A DNA stretch of 64,000 nt from Nocardioides sp. B-3 (GCF_024703895.1 NZ_CP087968.1:62001-126000), one strand, 5' to 3'; counted from the first letter of the stretch, positions 9,675 to 20,249 are shown. Translations and numbers: made by a program. The notes: generated by a model from the letters alone, not told the origin.

Positions 9675-10142
9675 TCAATTCACCCGTAGATAGGTGCTGG
9701 AGTCCTTGCGCCAGAGGAAGAACACGAGCAGCAGGCAGAGCACGAAGAAGAGCGCCGAGACGACGACGAAGGCTGTCGGCAGGCTGTGGTTGAGACCGAG
9801 GAAGGAGATGAGCAGGCCGAAGAAGCTGGTGCCCGTCAGCACCAGCCGTGACCAGCCGTGACCGTCCACCAGGGAACGCGCCCAGCACCACGACGAGCAC
9901 CACGAAGACGACGAACGAGACCATCGCCAGCGGCACGAACTTCGGCACGAGATTGGGCGTGGCCAGCAGCGCGTCCATGCCGCCGGACTCGAGGATCGCC
10001 TGCGCCGAGGGGTTGCCCTGCGCCCGGGCGAGGACGATCTGGTCGTGCTGGAGCCAGTCAGCAGCACCGCGGCGCCGCTCACCACGACCAGCGCCAGCAG
10101 GCTCCACACCGCGTAGGTGATCGAACCGGGCTTCTCCCTCAT
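9675..10142 (-). CDS. Small multi-helix membrane protein of unknown function
   Basis: About 155 residues with four hydrophobic helices. Helix 1 follows MREKPGSITYAVWS; a soluble stretch (DQIVLARAQGNPSAQAILESGG) sits between helices 1 and 2; helices 2-4 include SFVVFVVLVVVLGAF and SALFFVLCLLLVFFLW; the tail is RKDSSTYLRVN. Two frameshifts (about 10065 and 9855) split it. The start at 10142 is the Met before REKPG. I do not recognise a named family. It is transcribed away from ybaK and convergent with nothing; the dnaE2 operon promoter lies just beyond its stop. Confidence 0.65.
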   Translation of the reverse strand: MREKPGSITYAVWSLLALVVVSGAAVLLTGSSTTRSSSPGRRATPRRRRSSSPAAWTRCWPRPISCRSSCRWRWSRSSSSWCSSWCWARSLVDGHGWSRLVLTGTSFFGLLISFLGLNHSLPTAFVVVSALFFVLCLLLVFFLWRKDSSTYLRVN

Positions 10143-10172
10143 CGACAAAACTCCCCTGACTAGGCTCGCCCC

Positions 10173-10645
10173 ATGGCGAGCGAGCATCCTGCGATCAGAT
10201 CATTTCGTGACGACCTGCACCGGCGCGGTGGCACCGGCGACGTGGTCATCCTGCCTGATTCGGTCCACACCGCCGTACTCGCCGCCGAGGCCCCGGGGTG
10301 TGAGGTCGGCGCCATTGCCAACAGCCTCCTCTTCGACAGTGGCGGCAGCCCGGTCCTGATCCTGACCTCCGGCGCCCACCGGGTCGACACCGCGAAGGTC
10401 GCCGAGCACATCGGTGTCGCGAAGCTCACCCGCGCCACGCCCGAGTTCGTCAGGCAGCACACCGGCCAGGTCATCGGGGGCGTCTCCCCCATCGACCACC
10501 CCGCGCCCGTGCCCACCGGATCGATTCGTGGCTGCGCAACCACGAGGTCGTGTGGGCCGCCGCCGGCCACCCCGCCGCCGTCTTCTCCTCGACCTTCGAC
10601 GAGCTCGTGACCATGACCGGCGCCCACGAGATCGAGGTCGCGTGA
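10173..10645 (+). CDS. YbaK/EbsC (prolyl-tRNA editing domain) protein
   Basis: About 157 residues. The fold is recognisable from HPAIRSFRDDL at the start, then SLLFDSGGSPVLILTSGAHRVD, the TRATPEFVRQHTGQVIGGVSPIDH loop and the C-terminal WAAAGHPAAVFSSTFDELVTMTGA. Freestanding members hydrolyse mischarged aminoacyl-tRNAs (Cys- or Ala-tRNA(Pro)); the exact specificity here is not visible. A +1 frameshift near 10520 splits the frame. The stop TGA (10643-10645) overlaps the ATG of the next gene, so the two are translationally coupled. Confidence 0.85.
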
Positions 10646-11003
10646 TGGAGATCTGGATCAACCCCGCCTGCTCCAAGTGTCGTACGGCGATCAGCGAGCT
10701 CGATGCGGTTGGTGCCGACTACACGGTGCGCCGCTACCTCGAGGACACGCCCACCGCCGAGGAGCTCGCCACCGTGGTCGAGCGGCTGGGCGTCGAGCCG
10801 TGGCACGTCGCGCGGACAAGGAGGCCCGCGAGGCCGGGATCGACCTCCCGCGCGACGCCGAGCACCGCGCCGACTGGCTGGCCGCGCTCGCGGCCAACCC
10901 GAAGGCGATCCAGCGTCCGATCATCACCGCGACCGACGGCACCACAGTGATCGGCCGCGACGCCGACTCCCTACGCGCCGTGATCGACGCCGAATCTCAC
11001 TAG
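10645..11003 (+). CDS. ArsC/Spx-family thioredoxin-fold reductase-like protein
   Basis: About 118 residues. The N-terminus MEIWINPACSKCRTAISEL has the CxxC of the ArsC family active site, followed by YTVRRYLEDTPTAEEL and, after a frameshift near 10815, NPKAIQRPIITATDGTTVIGRDADSL. ArsC-like proteins use this cysteine for arsenate reduction with glutathione or mycothiol partners. Without arsenite export genes nearby, a true arsenate-reductase role is only one possibility. Coupled to ybaK through a TGATG overlap. Confidence 0.8.
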
Positions 11004-11006
11004 GGT

Positions 11007-11604
11007 GTGGGCGTGGAATCACTCGCACTCACCTTCTCCAGCGGCTGGGCCAGCGGCATCAACGCCTATCTGGTCGTGCTCGTGCTGGGCGTCGCCGACA
11101 GGGTCAACAACTTCTCCCAGATCCCCGACGTGCTCACGCGGTGGGACGTCCTGACGGTGGCCGGGTTCCTCTACGCGATGGAGTTCATCGCCGACAAGAT
11201 CCCCTACATCGACTCCTCGTGGGACGCGATCTCCACCGCCATCCGCCCCACGGCCGGTGCCGTGATCGGCGTGCTGCTCGCCGGTGACGCGTCCACGCTC
11301 GACCGGGCGGTCCTCGGCGTCGTCGGCGGTGGCACCGCCCTGCTGTCGCACCCGGTCAAGGCCGGCGGCCGGCTCGCGATCAACTCCTCTCCCGAGCCGG
11401 TGACCAACATCAGCGCCAGCTCCGGCCGAGGACGTCGCCGTCTTCGGCGTCGTGGCCTTCGCGATCAACAACCCCGAGGCCGCCGCAGCGATCGCCGCGG
11501 TGTTGCTCATCATCGGCCTGATCGGGCTCTACTTCATCGCCAAGCTGATTCGTCGGGGCTGGCGGAGGTGGAAGAAGAAGGACCCGATCGCGGCGTCCAT
11601 ATGA
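11007..11604 (+). CDS. DUF4126 family membrane protein
   Basis: About 198 residues, GTG start (11007 or 11013). The sequence SLALTFSSGWASGINAYLVVLVLGVADR is the typical DUF4126 opening, a Gly-rich first helix. Further helices include AVLGVVGGGTALLSHPVKAGGRLAINSSPEPVTN and, after a frameshift near 11425, IAAVLLIIGLIGLYFIAKLI, ending in a basic WRRWKKKDPIAASI tail. Function unknown. The stop overlaps the ATG of the following oxidoreductase gene (ATATGA), so they are co-transcribed. Confidence 0.8.
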
Positions 11605-12891
11605 GCGCGCTGCGGATCGTCGTCATCGGTGGCGGCTTCGGCGGTATGGCGAGCGCCGCACGCCTCGCCAAGCTCGGCCACGAGGTGACCCTGATCGAAC
11701 GCTCCCCGCCCTCGGCGGCGCCCTCCAGCCGATCAGCGCCGACGGCTTCACCCGGGACGCCGGCCCCACGACCACCCTGCTGCCCGCCGTCATCCGCGAC
11801 CTGTTCCGCAAGTCCGGCCGGCCGCTGGAGAACGAGGTCGACCTCCAGCCGCTCGACCTGATCCGCGAGCACCGGTTCGGAGGACCGCACCGTGCTGCGC
11901 CTGCCCGGTGGCTCGCGGGCCGGCCAGATCGAGGCCTTCGACGCACTCGGCGCCGGACTGGGCGGCGCCCGGTCGGCGTACGTCGACGGGCACCTCCGAC
12001 ACTGGGGAGGTGCTGCGCCGCGGCTACCTCGAGCAGGCGTGGGACCCCGCGCTCTCCCCGCGTGAGCTGACCGACCTGCTCGGCAGTCGCGAGATGCTGC
12101 ACAAGAGCCTTCGCCGGGACTTCAAGGACGAGCGCCTGCGGCTCGTGGCCAGCCACCCGTTCGTGATCGACGGCCACGACCTGCGCAACGTGCCGGCCCG
12201 GATGGGCGTGACCTCCTACCTCGAGCAGACCTTCGGCGCCCGGACCGTGCCCGGCGGGCTGGCGGCCATCGGTGCCGCACTGGCCGACCGGCTCGCGACT
12301 CGCGAGGTCACCGTCGAGCGCGGCACCTCGGCGCTCGACCTCGTGCTGCGCGACGGCCGGGTCGTCGCCGTACGCACCGATGCCGGCGACCTCGACGCCG
12401 ATGCCGTGGTGTGCGCGATCGACCCGCGTCGGCTCCCTGCGCTGGCCGGGTTCGTGCACCGGACCATGCCGGCGATCCCGCCCGTCATCGCGCACGTCGG
12501 CCTCGAGGGCGACGTGCCCGACCTGCCGCACGAGGTGGTGCTGCACGGCGATCCGATGCTGGTGGTGCGCGCGAACGGACCCGCCTGGGACGATCATCGG
12601 CCGCGGCCGGCTCGCCGAGGACGTGCTCCGCGCTCGCGCGGCACGGGATCGACATCCGCAAGCAGGTCGTCACCCGGATCGACCGCTCCCCGCTCGACCT
12701 CGTCGACGCCCGGGGGCGGCTCGCCGCTCGGCCTGCTCTGGCAGGGCCGCGCGACCGTGCGCGACCGGCTCGGCCCGACCACGCCGATCCCCGGTGTCTA
12801 CGCCGCCGGGGCACACGCCACCCCCGGCTCCGGACTGCCCTTCGTCGGGCTCTCCGCGGCCCTCGTCGCCGAGGCGATCGGGCCTAGCTGA
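11601..12891 (+). CDS. Phytoene-desaturase-like FAD-dependent oxidoreductase
   Basis: Rossmann dinucleotide-binding motif at the very start: IVVIGGGFGGMASAARLAKLGHEVTLIER, followed by LGGALQPISADGFTRDAGPTTTLLP as in CrtI-type desaturases and related amine oxidases. The C-terminus GVYAAGAHATPGSGLPFVGLSAALVAEAIG is the second FAD-binding signature. Frameshifts near 11705, 11885, 12590 and 12645 break the gene. CrtI relatives desaturate carotenoids or reduce polyprenyl chains. A polyprenyl diphosphate synthase gene lies 1.6 kb away, but no phytoene synthase (crtB) is present, so the substrate is uncertain. Converges with the SIMPL gene with 8 bp overlap. Confidence 0.75.
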
Positions 12892-13489
12892 GCGCCCACG
12901 TGACGCTCAGGCTCGCGCCGACGGACGTCTCCCCCGGCTCGATCTTGGCCGACATCGCCATCGCGTCCATGCCGCGCGCCATGGGACCCCCGCCGGACGA
13001 GCCCCGGCCGATCGCGAGCACCTCACCGAGCGAGGCGCCGGCGAGCTCGGCGAGCTGCGTCGCCTGCCGGACCGCATCGGCGTACGCCGCAGCGACGGCC
13101 CGGTCCCGGGCTGCGGCCGGCTCCGACACCTCGAGAGCGACGCCCTCGACAGCGAGCGCGTCGCCCACGGTGGTGGCCAGCTCGTCGAGCAGCGCACCGG
13201 CGGCGTCGAGGTCGGGGCAGCCGATGGCCAGCGAGTGCCGCGCCTCGAACCCCCGCTGCTGGCCCCGGTTGTCGTGCCGGGGTCAGACGTTGATGCCGGT
13301 CGTGGCGATGCGCTTCTCCTCGGTGTGACGCCGGGCGATCGCACCGATCTGCGCGGCCGCCTCCGACGACGAGGCGAACGCCGCGGCCACCCCTGCGGCG
13401 CGCGCCACCGCGGCGACCCGGACGACGGCGGTGTCCGGGACGACGGACGTGCTGCCCTGCCCGGTGACGGTGACGCTGCGCTCACTCAT
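12884..13489 (-). CDS. SIMPL domain (DUF541) protein
   Basis: About 201 residues: MSERSVTVTGQGSTSVVPDTAVVRVA opens the SIMPL domain, followed by RHTEEKRIATTGINV and, after a frameshift near 13285, GFEARHSLAI, then the helix RDRAVAAAYADAVRQATQLAELAG and GEVLAIGRGSSGG. These are the standard SIMPL elements. No signal peptide is seen, so this member appears cytoplasmic. Members are oligomeric proteins of poorly known function. It lies 18 bp downstream of nothing shared and 17 bp from the metF stop, both on the minus strand, so it may be read before or independently of metF. Confidence 0.75.
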
Positions 13490-13506
13490 GGGCGCAACCG
13501 TAACGA

Positions 13507-14397
13507 TCAGACGGTGATCTGCAGGGCGGTGAAGATCTCGCGCGTCGCCCCGGAGAAGTTCAGCGTGTAGAAGTGCAGTCCCGGAGCCCCGCCGTCGAGC
13601 AGTGCGTCGCACAGCTCGGTCGAGATGCGGATGCCCTCGGCCCGCAGCTCCTCAGGGGTCTCGGCCAGCGGCTCGATGCGCGAGCGCACCTCGGCGGGGA
13701 TCTCGCGGCCGGACAGCTCGACCATCCGGTTCATCGAGTTGAGGTTCAGGATCGGCATGATCCCCGGGATGATCGGCATGTCGACGCCCAGCGCCCTCGC
13801 TCGCTCCACCGGGGCAGAAGTAGTCGCTCGCACGCAGCACCATCTCGGTGACCGCGAACTCGGCCCCGGCGTCCTGCTTGGCCTTCAGCACCAAAGCGTC
13901 CTGCTCGAGGCTCGCGGCGTTGATGTGGCCCTCGGGGAAGGCCGCGACACCGACCGCCGCGTCGTAGTGCTCCTTGATGAAGGCCACCGGGTCGGAGGCG
14001 TACTCCAGACCGTCGTCGGCGCTGACCCACTCGGTGTGCGGGCCGCCGGGCGGGTCGCCGCGCAGCGAGGGATGTGGGCGACGCCGGCCTCGCGGTAGGC
14101 GTCGAGGATCTCGGCGAGCTCCGCGCGGCTGTGGCCGACACAGGTCAGGTGCGCGACCGGCGTCAGTGAGGTCTCCTGCGCGATCCGGCCGGTGATGCGC
14201 ACGGTGGTGTCGCGCGACGAGCCGCCGGCGCCGTACGTCACGGACACGAAGGTCGGACGGTAGGGCTCGAGGTCGGTGATCGCGCGCCACAGGCGCTCCT
14301 CGCCGGCCTCGTCCTTGGGCGGGAAGAACTCGAACGAGAACGACTTCTCACCGCTCTCGATCAGCTCGCGCATGCTGCGCCCGTGTCCCTGCGTCAT
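13507..14397 (-). CDS. metF: 5,10-methylenetetrahydrofolate reductase
   Basis: About 296 residues. Reduces methylene-THF to methyl-THF for methionine synthesis. Family landmarks: FSFEFFPPKDEAGEERLW near the N-terminus, FVSVTYGAGGSSRDTT, HLTCVGHSRAELAEIL, then EFAVTEMVLRASDYF and MPIIPGIMPILNLNSMNRM, ending PGLHFYTLNFSGATREIF. Frameshifts near 14065 and 13815 split it. It is divergent from the polyprenyl diphosphate synthase gene with a 62-bp gap, an arrangement shared with mycobacteria (Rv2172c/idsA2). Confidence 0.9.
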
Positions 14398-14459
14398 GGG
14401 TCAACCCTAGGTTTGGGAGCGCTGTTCGGAGGAATCCGTCCACTGGCTAGGCTCGCCAC

Positions 14460-15529
14460 GTGAGCGAGAACTGGGATCCGGCCGCCTTCCGCGATCGCGT
14501 CCAGCGGGTCCTCGACGACTTCCTCGACGACCCGGGCCGCGCTGCTGGCTCCGCTCGGTGCCGACGCCGCCCGGCTGGTCGCGGAGGCACGTACGTCGGT
14601 CAGCGGCGGCAAGCGGTTCCCGCGCGGCGTTCTGCTACTGGGGCTTCCGAGCGATCGAGCCCGACCTCACCGACGACACAGCGCTCGTGCGGGCCTGCGC
14701 CGCGCTCGAGCTGCTGCACGCCAGCGCGCTGGTGCACGACGACTTCATGGACGCCTCCGACACCCGCCGCGGCCGGCCCGCCACGCACCGCGCGTTCGAG
14801 GCAGAGCACAGGAAGGCCGGGTGGACCGGAGACCCGGAGCAGTACGGCGCCGCGGCGGCCATCCTCCTCGGCGACCTGCTCCTCGGCTGGGCGGGCGACC
14901 TGCTGCGCCACTGCGGGCTCCCGACCGAGCGGGTCGACGCGGGACTGTCGCTCTTCGAGCTGTGCCGCACCGAGGTGATCGCGGGCCAGTTCCTCGACGT
15001 CTCCGTCCGGGCGCGCGCCCGTGCCGATGTCGAGACCGCGATGACGGTGCTGCGCTACAAGTCGGCGAAGTACTCCATCCAGCGGCCGCTCGAGATCGGT
15101 GCCGCGCTCGCCGGGGCATCCTCGGGGCAGCTGCGCGAGCTGGGCGCCTTCGGGCTGCCACTCGGCGAGGCCTTCCAGCTGCGCGACGACCTGCTCGGTG
15201 TGTACGGCGACCCCGCGGCCACCGGCAAGCCCGCGGGCGACGACCCGGTCGAGGGCAAGCGCACGGTCCTCGTCGCCATGGCGCTCTCCGCTGCTGAGCT
15301 CGCCGACGCCGTCCTCCTCGACGAGTCGCTCGGCCGCCCGCTGGACGAAGCCGCCGTGACCGAGCTGCGCAGGATCATCGACTCCTCGGGCGCCCACGCA
15401 CAGGTCGAGCGGCTCATCGAGGCGCTCGCCGCCCGAGCCGTCACTGCGTTGGGGCTCGCGTCCGTCGACGAGCACGCGCGCGCCGTACTCACCGAGCTTG
15501 CTTCTGCCGCGACCCAGCGGACCGTTTGA
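14460..15529 (+). CDS. idsA: Polyprenyl (geranylgeranyl-type) diphosphate synthase
   Basis: About 355 residues, GTG start at 14460. Trans-prenyltransferase with the first Asp-rich motif in ALVHDDFMDASDTRRG (DDxxD), the second in AFQLRDDLLGVYGD, and a GGKRFRAAF motif near the start. It condenses isopentenyl diphosphate to make C15-C20 or longer chains for carotenoids, quinones or lipid carriers. Two small frameshifts (about 14535 and 14622) hide the N-terminus. The synteny with metF, Rv2175c and pknL matches the mycobacterial idsA2 locus, which supports the symbol; product length is not predictable. Confidence 0.88.
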
Positions 15530-15539
15530 CCGCCGGCCC

Positions 15540-15983
15540 TCAGTCGAGCGAGGCGACCCCGGCGACGTCCGGTCCCTCGCCGCGCAGCAGCACCGAGAAC
15601 GGCACGCCGCGGTCGGCGTTGACCCGCGACCCGAGCACGCTCAGGGCGATGTCGAAGGCCTTCTCGTCGGCACGCGCCGGGGTGCTCCAGCCGTCCCAGA
15701 GCAGGACGACGCCGGCCCGGCCGGCGCCGATGTCGTGCAGGCAGTCGGCCAGCGCATCGAAGTTCTGGCCGTAGTAGTCGGGGAAGCCGAGGGCCCGGCC
15801 GACGGCCGCCGGGAACTCCGCCTTGGTGCCGCCCAACCAGCCGTCGACGTGGCCGAAGCCGAAGCCGGCGTGCTCGACGGTGTGCCGAACGTCGGCGACG
15901 TCGAAGGCGCCGTGCCACTGGTAGATCCCGGGCTCGGCCCCACCGTGCACGAGTCCGGCCAACAGTCCTGCGAGTCCGCTCAC
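15540..15983 (-). CDS. Barstar-family ribonuclease inhibitor
   Basis: About 147 residues from GTG 15983. Barstar-fold elements: GIYQWHGAFDVADVRHTVEHAGF (strand and helix), then FPAAVGRALGFPDYYGQNFDALADCL, the conserved inhibitor helix where the Asp residues that plug the RNase active site lie, and a C-terminal FSVLLRGEG strand. Barstars bind and neutralise barnase/RNase Sa-type enzymes in the cytoplasm. The gene begins 4 nt after the stop of a secreted RNase gene, so enzyme and inhibitor form a cognate pair. Intact frame. Confidence 0.88.
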   Translation of the reverse strand: MSGLAGLLAGLVHGGAEPGIYQWHGAFDVADVRHTVEHAGFGFGHVDGWLGGTKAEFPAAVGRALGFPDYYGQNFDALADCLHDIGAGRAGVVLLWDGWSTPARADEKAFDIALSVLGSRVNADRGVPFSVLLRGEGPDVAGVASLD

Positions 15984-15987
15984 GATT

Positions 15988-16536
15988 TCACCCGGCAATC
16001 CGGGAGAAGGATGAGTAGTGGTCGTCGGTCCAGTAGAACTCTCCACCGGAGCCGGCCACGATCCGGCGCGCGCCGCGGTCGTCGGAACCGGGGGTCTCGA
16101 CGGTGTACTCCTTGTAGTAGCCCTCGTCCTGCGGCGGCAGGATGTCCTCGCGGTTCTCGAACGTGATGCCGTCGCGGTCGTAGGGGAACGGTCCGCCGGA
16201 GTCGATGAGGGACAGCGTCTCGGCCGCCTCGGGTGGCAGGTCGGCGACCCGGACGATCGGCAGCCCGCTGTCCGGGTCGGTGCCCCCGTCGCCGCCGGTG
16301 TCGTCGGTCTGCGACTGGCTCACGGTCGGAGCGGACGAGTCGGTCGGAGCGGACGAGGCGGTCGGAGACGGCGAGGTCGTCTGCTGCACCGACGGGCTGT
16401 CGCTCGGCGACGGCTCCGCGCTCGGCGTGTTGCCGTCGCCCTGCGTCCACCACACGATCGCGGCGGTGATCAGGGCGACGAGCAGGCCGATGAGGCTGCG
16501 CTGACCGGTGCGCGCCGCCCGGGAGTTGGTGCTCAT
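15988..16536 (-). CDS. Membrane-anchored or secreted guanyl-specific ribonuclease (RNase Sa/barnase type)
   Basis: 182 residues. N-terminal signal/anchor helix (RSLIGLLVALITAAIVWW), a Ser/Thr/Pro linker of about 60 residues, and a C-terminal microbial RNase domain. The catalytic pattern of RNase Sa is preserved: Glu in YKEYTVETPG, Arg in DRGARRIVAG and His in WTDDHYSSFSRI. It should cleave RNA after guanosine outside the membrane or in neighbouring cells. The immediately downstream barstar gene protects the producer. Intact frame. It may serve nutrition, competition or defence; the sequence does not decide. Confidence 0.88.
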   Translation of the reverse strand: MSTNSRAARTGQRSLIGLLVALITAAIVWWTQGDGNTPSAEPSPSDSPSVQQTTSPSPTASSAPTDSSAPTVSQSQTDDTGGDGGTDPDSGLPIVRVADLPPEAAETLSLIDSGGPFPYDRDGITFENREDILPPQDEGYYKEYTVETPGSDDRGARRIVAGSGGEFYWTDDHYSSFSRIAG

Positions 16537-16555
16537 GGTTCGCGACGATAGCGGG

Positions 16556-16938
16556 TCAGAAGCCGAGCACCTGCGCGCGCCGCTTGACCTCGGTGCCGCG
16601 GTTCTCGCGCAGCGTCGATCGGGCGGCCGGGGTAGTCGTCTTCGGTGAAGATCCGGGCGATGATCTCGCGGTCGTCGAAGTGCCGGTCGTGGAGCATGGT
16701 CAGCAGCCCCGACAGGCCCTTCACGATCAGGCCGTCCCGGAAGAACGCGGCCGGCACCGACGGCCCCATCCCGGGCTTGGGCACGGCGGCGGCGATCTCG
16801 TGGTCCTTGATCATGGTCCGCACCTTGGCCGGCGTGACCCCGAGGACCGCGGCCGTCTCGTTCCAGTCGAGCCACTCGTCCACCGGGGGCGTCGAGGTCG
16901 GCTTCGGCCAGCGGAACGGAGTCGTCAGGGGAGGTCAT
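16556..16938 (-). CDS. Rv2175c-like DNA-binding protein
   Basis: About 127 residues from ATG 16938 (MTSPDDSVPLAEADLDAP). After a +1 G near 16890 the text continues VDEWLDWNETAAVLGVTPAKVRTMIKDHEI, a winged-helix/MerR-like HTH. It then reads FRDGLIVKGLSGLLTMLHDRHF-DDREIIARIFTEDD, ending RGTEVKRRAQVLGF. This matches the mycobacterial Rv2175c family, a DNA-binding substrate of the kinase PknL. It lies beside and divergent from the PASTA kinase gene, as in mycobacteria, so phosphorylation control by that kinase is a reasonable inference. Confidence 0.85.
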
Positions 16939-17066
16939 GGGGCAAGTATCCCTGCCGATCCCGGCTCCGCGCCACGCCGGGGCACGCTGGCGCGACCATG
17001 TCTGGGGGCTGCGTTTCGTACGATGGAGCACCGGATCCTTCCCCGTCCGGCGATGGAGGTCGAGCA

Positions 17067-19091
17067 GTGGAGTCACCCGAGCACGCCCGCGGTGCGGGTC
17101 GAGCGGGTCCCGACGCGCTCGTGGGCCGGCTCCTCGACCGGCGTTATCGCATCGGCCCCCGCATCGCCCGCGGCGGCATGGCGAGTGTCTACGAGGCCAC
17201 CGACATCCGGCTCGACCGCACGGTCGCGGTCAAGGTCATGCACCCCGGCCTCGGCGACGACGACGACTTCGCGCAGCGCTTCGTCCGGGAGGCCCGGGCC
17301 GCCGCGAAGCTCAACCACCCGCACGTGGTCGGCGTCTACGACCGGGGCGACGACGACGACGGCGTGGTCTTTCTGGCGATGGAGTACGTCCCCGGCCACA
17401 CCCTGCGCGACGTGATCCGCAAGGAGTCGCCGATGACGCCCGCGCGGGGCGCTGTCGCTCCTCGAGCCGGTCGTCTCCGCGCTCGCCGCCGCGCACCGCG
17501 CGGGCCTGATCCACCGCGACGTGAAGCCGGAGAACGTCCTGATCGGCGACGAGGCCCACGGCGGACGCGTCAAGGTCGCCGACTTCGGCCTCGCCAAGGC
17601 CGTCAGCACCGACACCCAGCACACCGCGACCGGAGGTGTGCTGATCGGCACCGTCTCCTACCTCGCCCCCGAGCTCGTCGTCGACGGCCGTGCCGACGCG
17701 CGCGCCGACGTCTACGCGGCCGGCGTCGTCCTCTACGAGCTCCTCACCGGCGCCAAGCCTCACGAGGGCGAGAGCCCCATCCGGGTCGCCTACCGCCACG
17801 TCCACGAAGACATCCCACCGCCGTCCGAGGCCGAGCCCGGCATTCCGGCGTACGTCGATGCGCTGGTCGCCCGGGCCACGGCCCGCGATCGCACCCAGCG
17901 CCCCGCGGACGCCGGCGTGCTCCTGCACCAGATCCACCGGGTGGCCCGGGCACTGCGTGACGGCGTGGTGGACGACCCCGAGCTCACGGCCGACCTCGCG
18001 CCGCGCCCTGCGGCCCCGGAGATCGAGCACGACGACGTGGACGACACGGCACCCGAGCCCTTCGACCCGGTCGCGATGGCCAACTACCGCGAGCCCGATG
18101 GTCACTCGCACACGACGGCCATCGAGCGGCTGCCCCAGCCCGCCCGGCCCGCTCCACGCAAGCCCTCGACGCCCGTCCCCGTGATCACGAACGCCCGTCG
18201 GCGCTCGGTGAAGGGTCCGCTCGTCTTCGTGCTGGTCGTCCTCCTGCTGGCCGGCCCGGGGGCCGGGGCGTGGTGGTTCAGGGTTCGCCCGCTACACCAC
18301 GACGCCGGCCGTCCTCGGGGTCACCGAGGCCGCCGCGACCAGCGAGCTCGACCGGGCCGGCCTCGACGTCGAGGTCGGGGAACCACGCTTCTCCGAGACG
18401 GTCGAGGCCGGGATCGTGCTCGGCTCCGAGCCCGACCCGGGTGAGCGGGTGCTCAAGGACGGCACGGTGACGCTGGTCGTGTCCCTCGGACCGGAGCGCT
18501 ACGACGTACCCCCCTCTCACCGGGATGACCGAGGACCGGGCGCAGGACGCCATCACGCAGGGCAAGCTGGCAAACGGGTCGACGACCGAGAAGTTCAGTG
18601 ACACGGTGCCGGCCGGCCGGGTCATGCGCAGCGACCCTGTTGCCGGGACGACGGTCAAGCCGGACACCGCCGTCGACCTCGTGGTCAGCAAGGGCCGCCG
18701 GCCGATCGAGATCAAGGACTGGACCGGCGAGGACGCCGACAAGGCGATCGCGGCCATGGAGAAGCGCAAGCTCGAGGTCGAGGTGACGGGCGAGGAGTAC
18801 AGCGACACGGTCGCCGAGGGCGACGTGATCTCGCAGAACCCGACCACGGGGCCGCTGTTCAAGGGCGACACCGTCGAGCTCGTCGTGTCGCAGGGACCCG
18901 AGCTGGTCGAGGTGCCGCGCGTGATCGCGAAGGGCGTCGACGCGGCCACCGAGGAGCTCGAGGGCCTCGGCTTCGACGTCGTCGTCGAGAACTCCGACCA
19001 GTACATCGGCCTCGGCTTCGTCTTCAGCACCTCACCCAGCGCCGGCGACATGGTGGCCGGGGGCAGCACCATCACGCTCTACCTCATCTAG
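17067..19091 (+). CDS. pknL: PASTA-domain Ser/Thr protein kinase, PknL-like
   Basis: About 670 residues from GTG 17067. Kinase domain: Gly-rich loop in [13 protein letters not shown], catalytic Lys in [18 protein letters not shown] catalytic loop, DFGLA and APELV. A cytoplasmic acidic/Pro-rich linker leads to one membrane helix (about 18215-18275), then four extracellular PASTA repeats, for example [20 protein letters not shown] and ending [14 protein letters not shown] domains sense peptidoglycan fragments; the kinase controls cell wall and division functions. Frameshifts near 17449, 18282 and 18515. Synteny with Rv2175c supports PknL rather than PknB. Confidence 0.9.
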
Positions 19092-19100
19092 GGTCGGCCC

Positions 19101-20244
19101 ATGGCCGAGCACCCCGGCGATCTCTTCGAGCTGGCGCACGACCCGGCCCGGCTCGTCGGCTCCCCCATCACGATCGAGGACCGCGACACCGTCGTGATCG
19201 CCTACGGCGGCGAGCACAGCGCCGCCGACCGGGCGCGTCGAGACGATCCTCAACCGGCAGGTGCCCGCGAAGTACCGCGACGCCATTGCCGCCGCCGGCG
19301 TCTTCGAGCGGCTCCCGCGCGACCGACGACGTGATCCCGGGTCGACCTGCCCGAGGTGTCGCTGACGGCGCGTGCCGTGGTGGCGCTGCGCCACGACGGT
19401 GAGCTGCTCGGCTCGATCTGGGCCGCCGTCGGGGGTCCCCCGACGGCGCACCGGGTCGAGGCGCTCCGTTCCGCCGCGCCCGTGATCGCCCGCCGGGTGG
19501 TGCACGCCCGACGCGTTGCCGGCAACGCGGCCCGGGGTCGTGACGACCAGCTGGAACGACTGCTCGCCGGAGGCGAGACCGCGGTGGCTGCCGCCCGGAA
19601 GCCGGCCCTGGTCGGCCCGCTGGTGGTGGTCGCGATGCGCGGCGAGGACCCGGAGGCCGCCGTCGACCTCGCGGGCGCCCCGGCCCTGCACCTCAGCGCC
19701 GTCTGCCCCGATGCCGCGTGCGCACTGCAGGGCGACACCCTCTTCTGCGTCATGGGCGCCGGCTCCGGACGCCGCATCGTGACCGACTTCCTGACCCGGG
19801 TGCCGGGCAGCCGCGGTGTGGTGGCCGGCGTCGGCGTGACCGTCCCCGCGGCCGACCTCCCCCCCTCGCGCGCGGCCGCGGCCGACGTCGTGCGCGCACT
19901 GCTCGGGCGAGGCGAGCCCGGCCGTTGCGCCGAGCTCCCCGACGTCTTCGCCGATGTCATGGTCGATCGCCTGCGCGGCTTCCTCTCGACGTACGGCGAA
20001 GCGAGCCCGCTCACGAGGCTGCAGGCCCACGACGCCAAGCACGAGACGGGGCTGGTCGAGGCGATCGACGGCTACCTGACGGCGTCCGGCAACGTGCTGG
20101 CCGCGGCGGCGGCCCTGCACCTGCACCCCAACACGATCCGCAACCGGGTGCGTCGCGCCCGCGAGTCCTGCGGCGTCGACGCCGACGACCCGGCGACCCG
20201 GCTGGCGCTGATGATGCACCTCCGAGGCGGAGCGGACGCGCTGA
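19101..20244 (+). CDS. PucR-family transcriptional regulator
   Basis: About 380 residues. N-terminal sensor-like region (MAEHPGDLFELAHDPARLVGSPITIEDRD), central GGDEF-like/PucR domain (VGPLVVVAMRGEDPEA to GVGVTVPAADLPPSRAAAADV), and a C-terminal HTH of the PucR type: EAIDGYLTASGNVLAAAAALHLHPNTIRNRVRRA. A frameshift near 19235 splits the N-terminus. The 3' end is uncertain: without another shift the frame runs to 20423, 86 bp into dadA, so I assume an error near 20225 and a stop at TGA 20242-20244. PucR regulators often control amino-acid or purine catabolism; the neighbouring dadA is the likely target. Confidence 0.8.
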
Positions 20245-20249
20245 CACGA

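Noticed and set aside
10645..11003. Arsenic resistance locus
   Set aside because: ArsC-like protein only; no ArsB, ACR3 or ArsR nearby, and the ArsA-family ATPase at 57152 has no ars neighbours.
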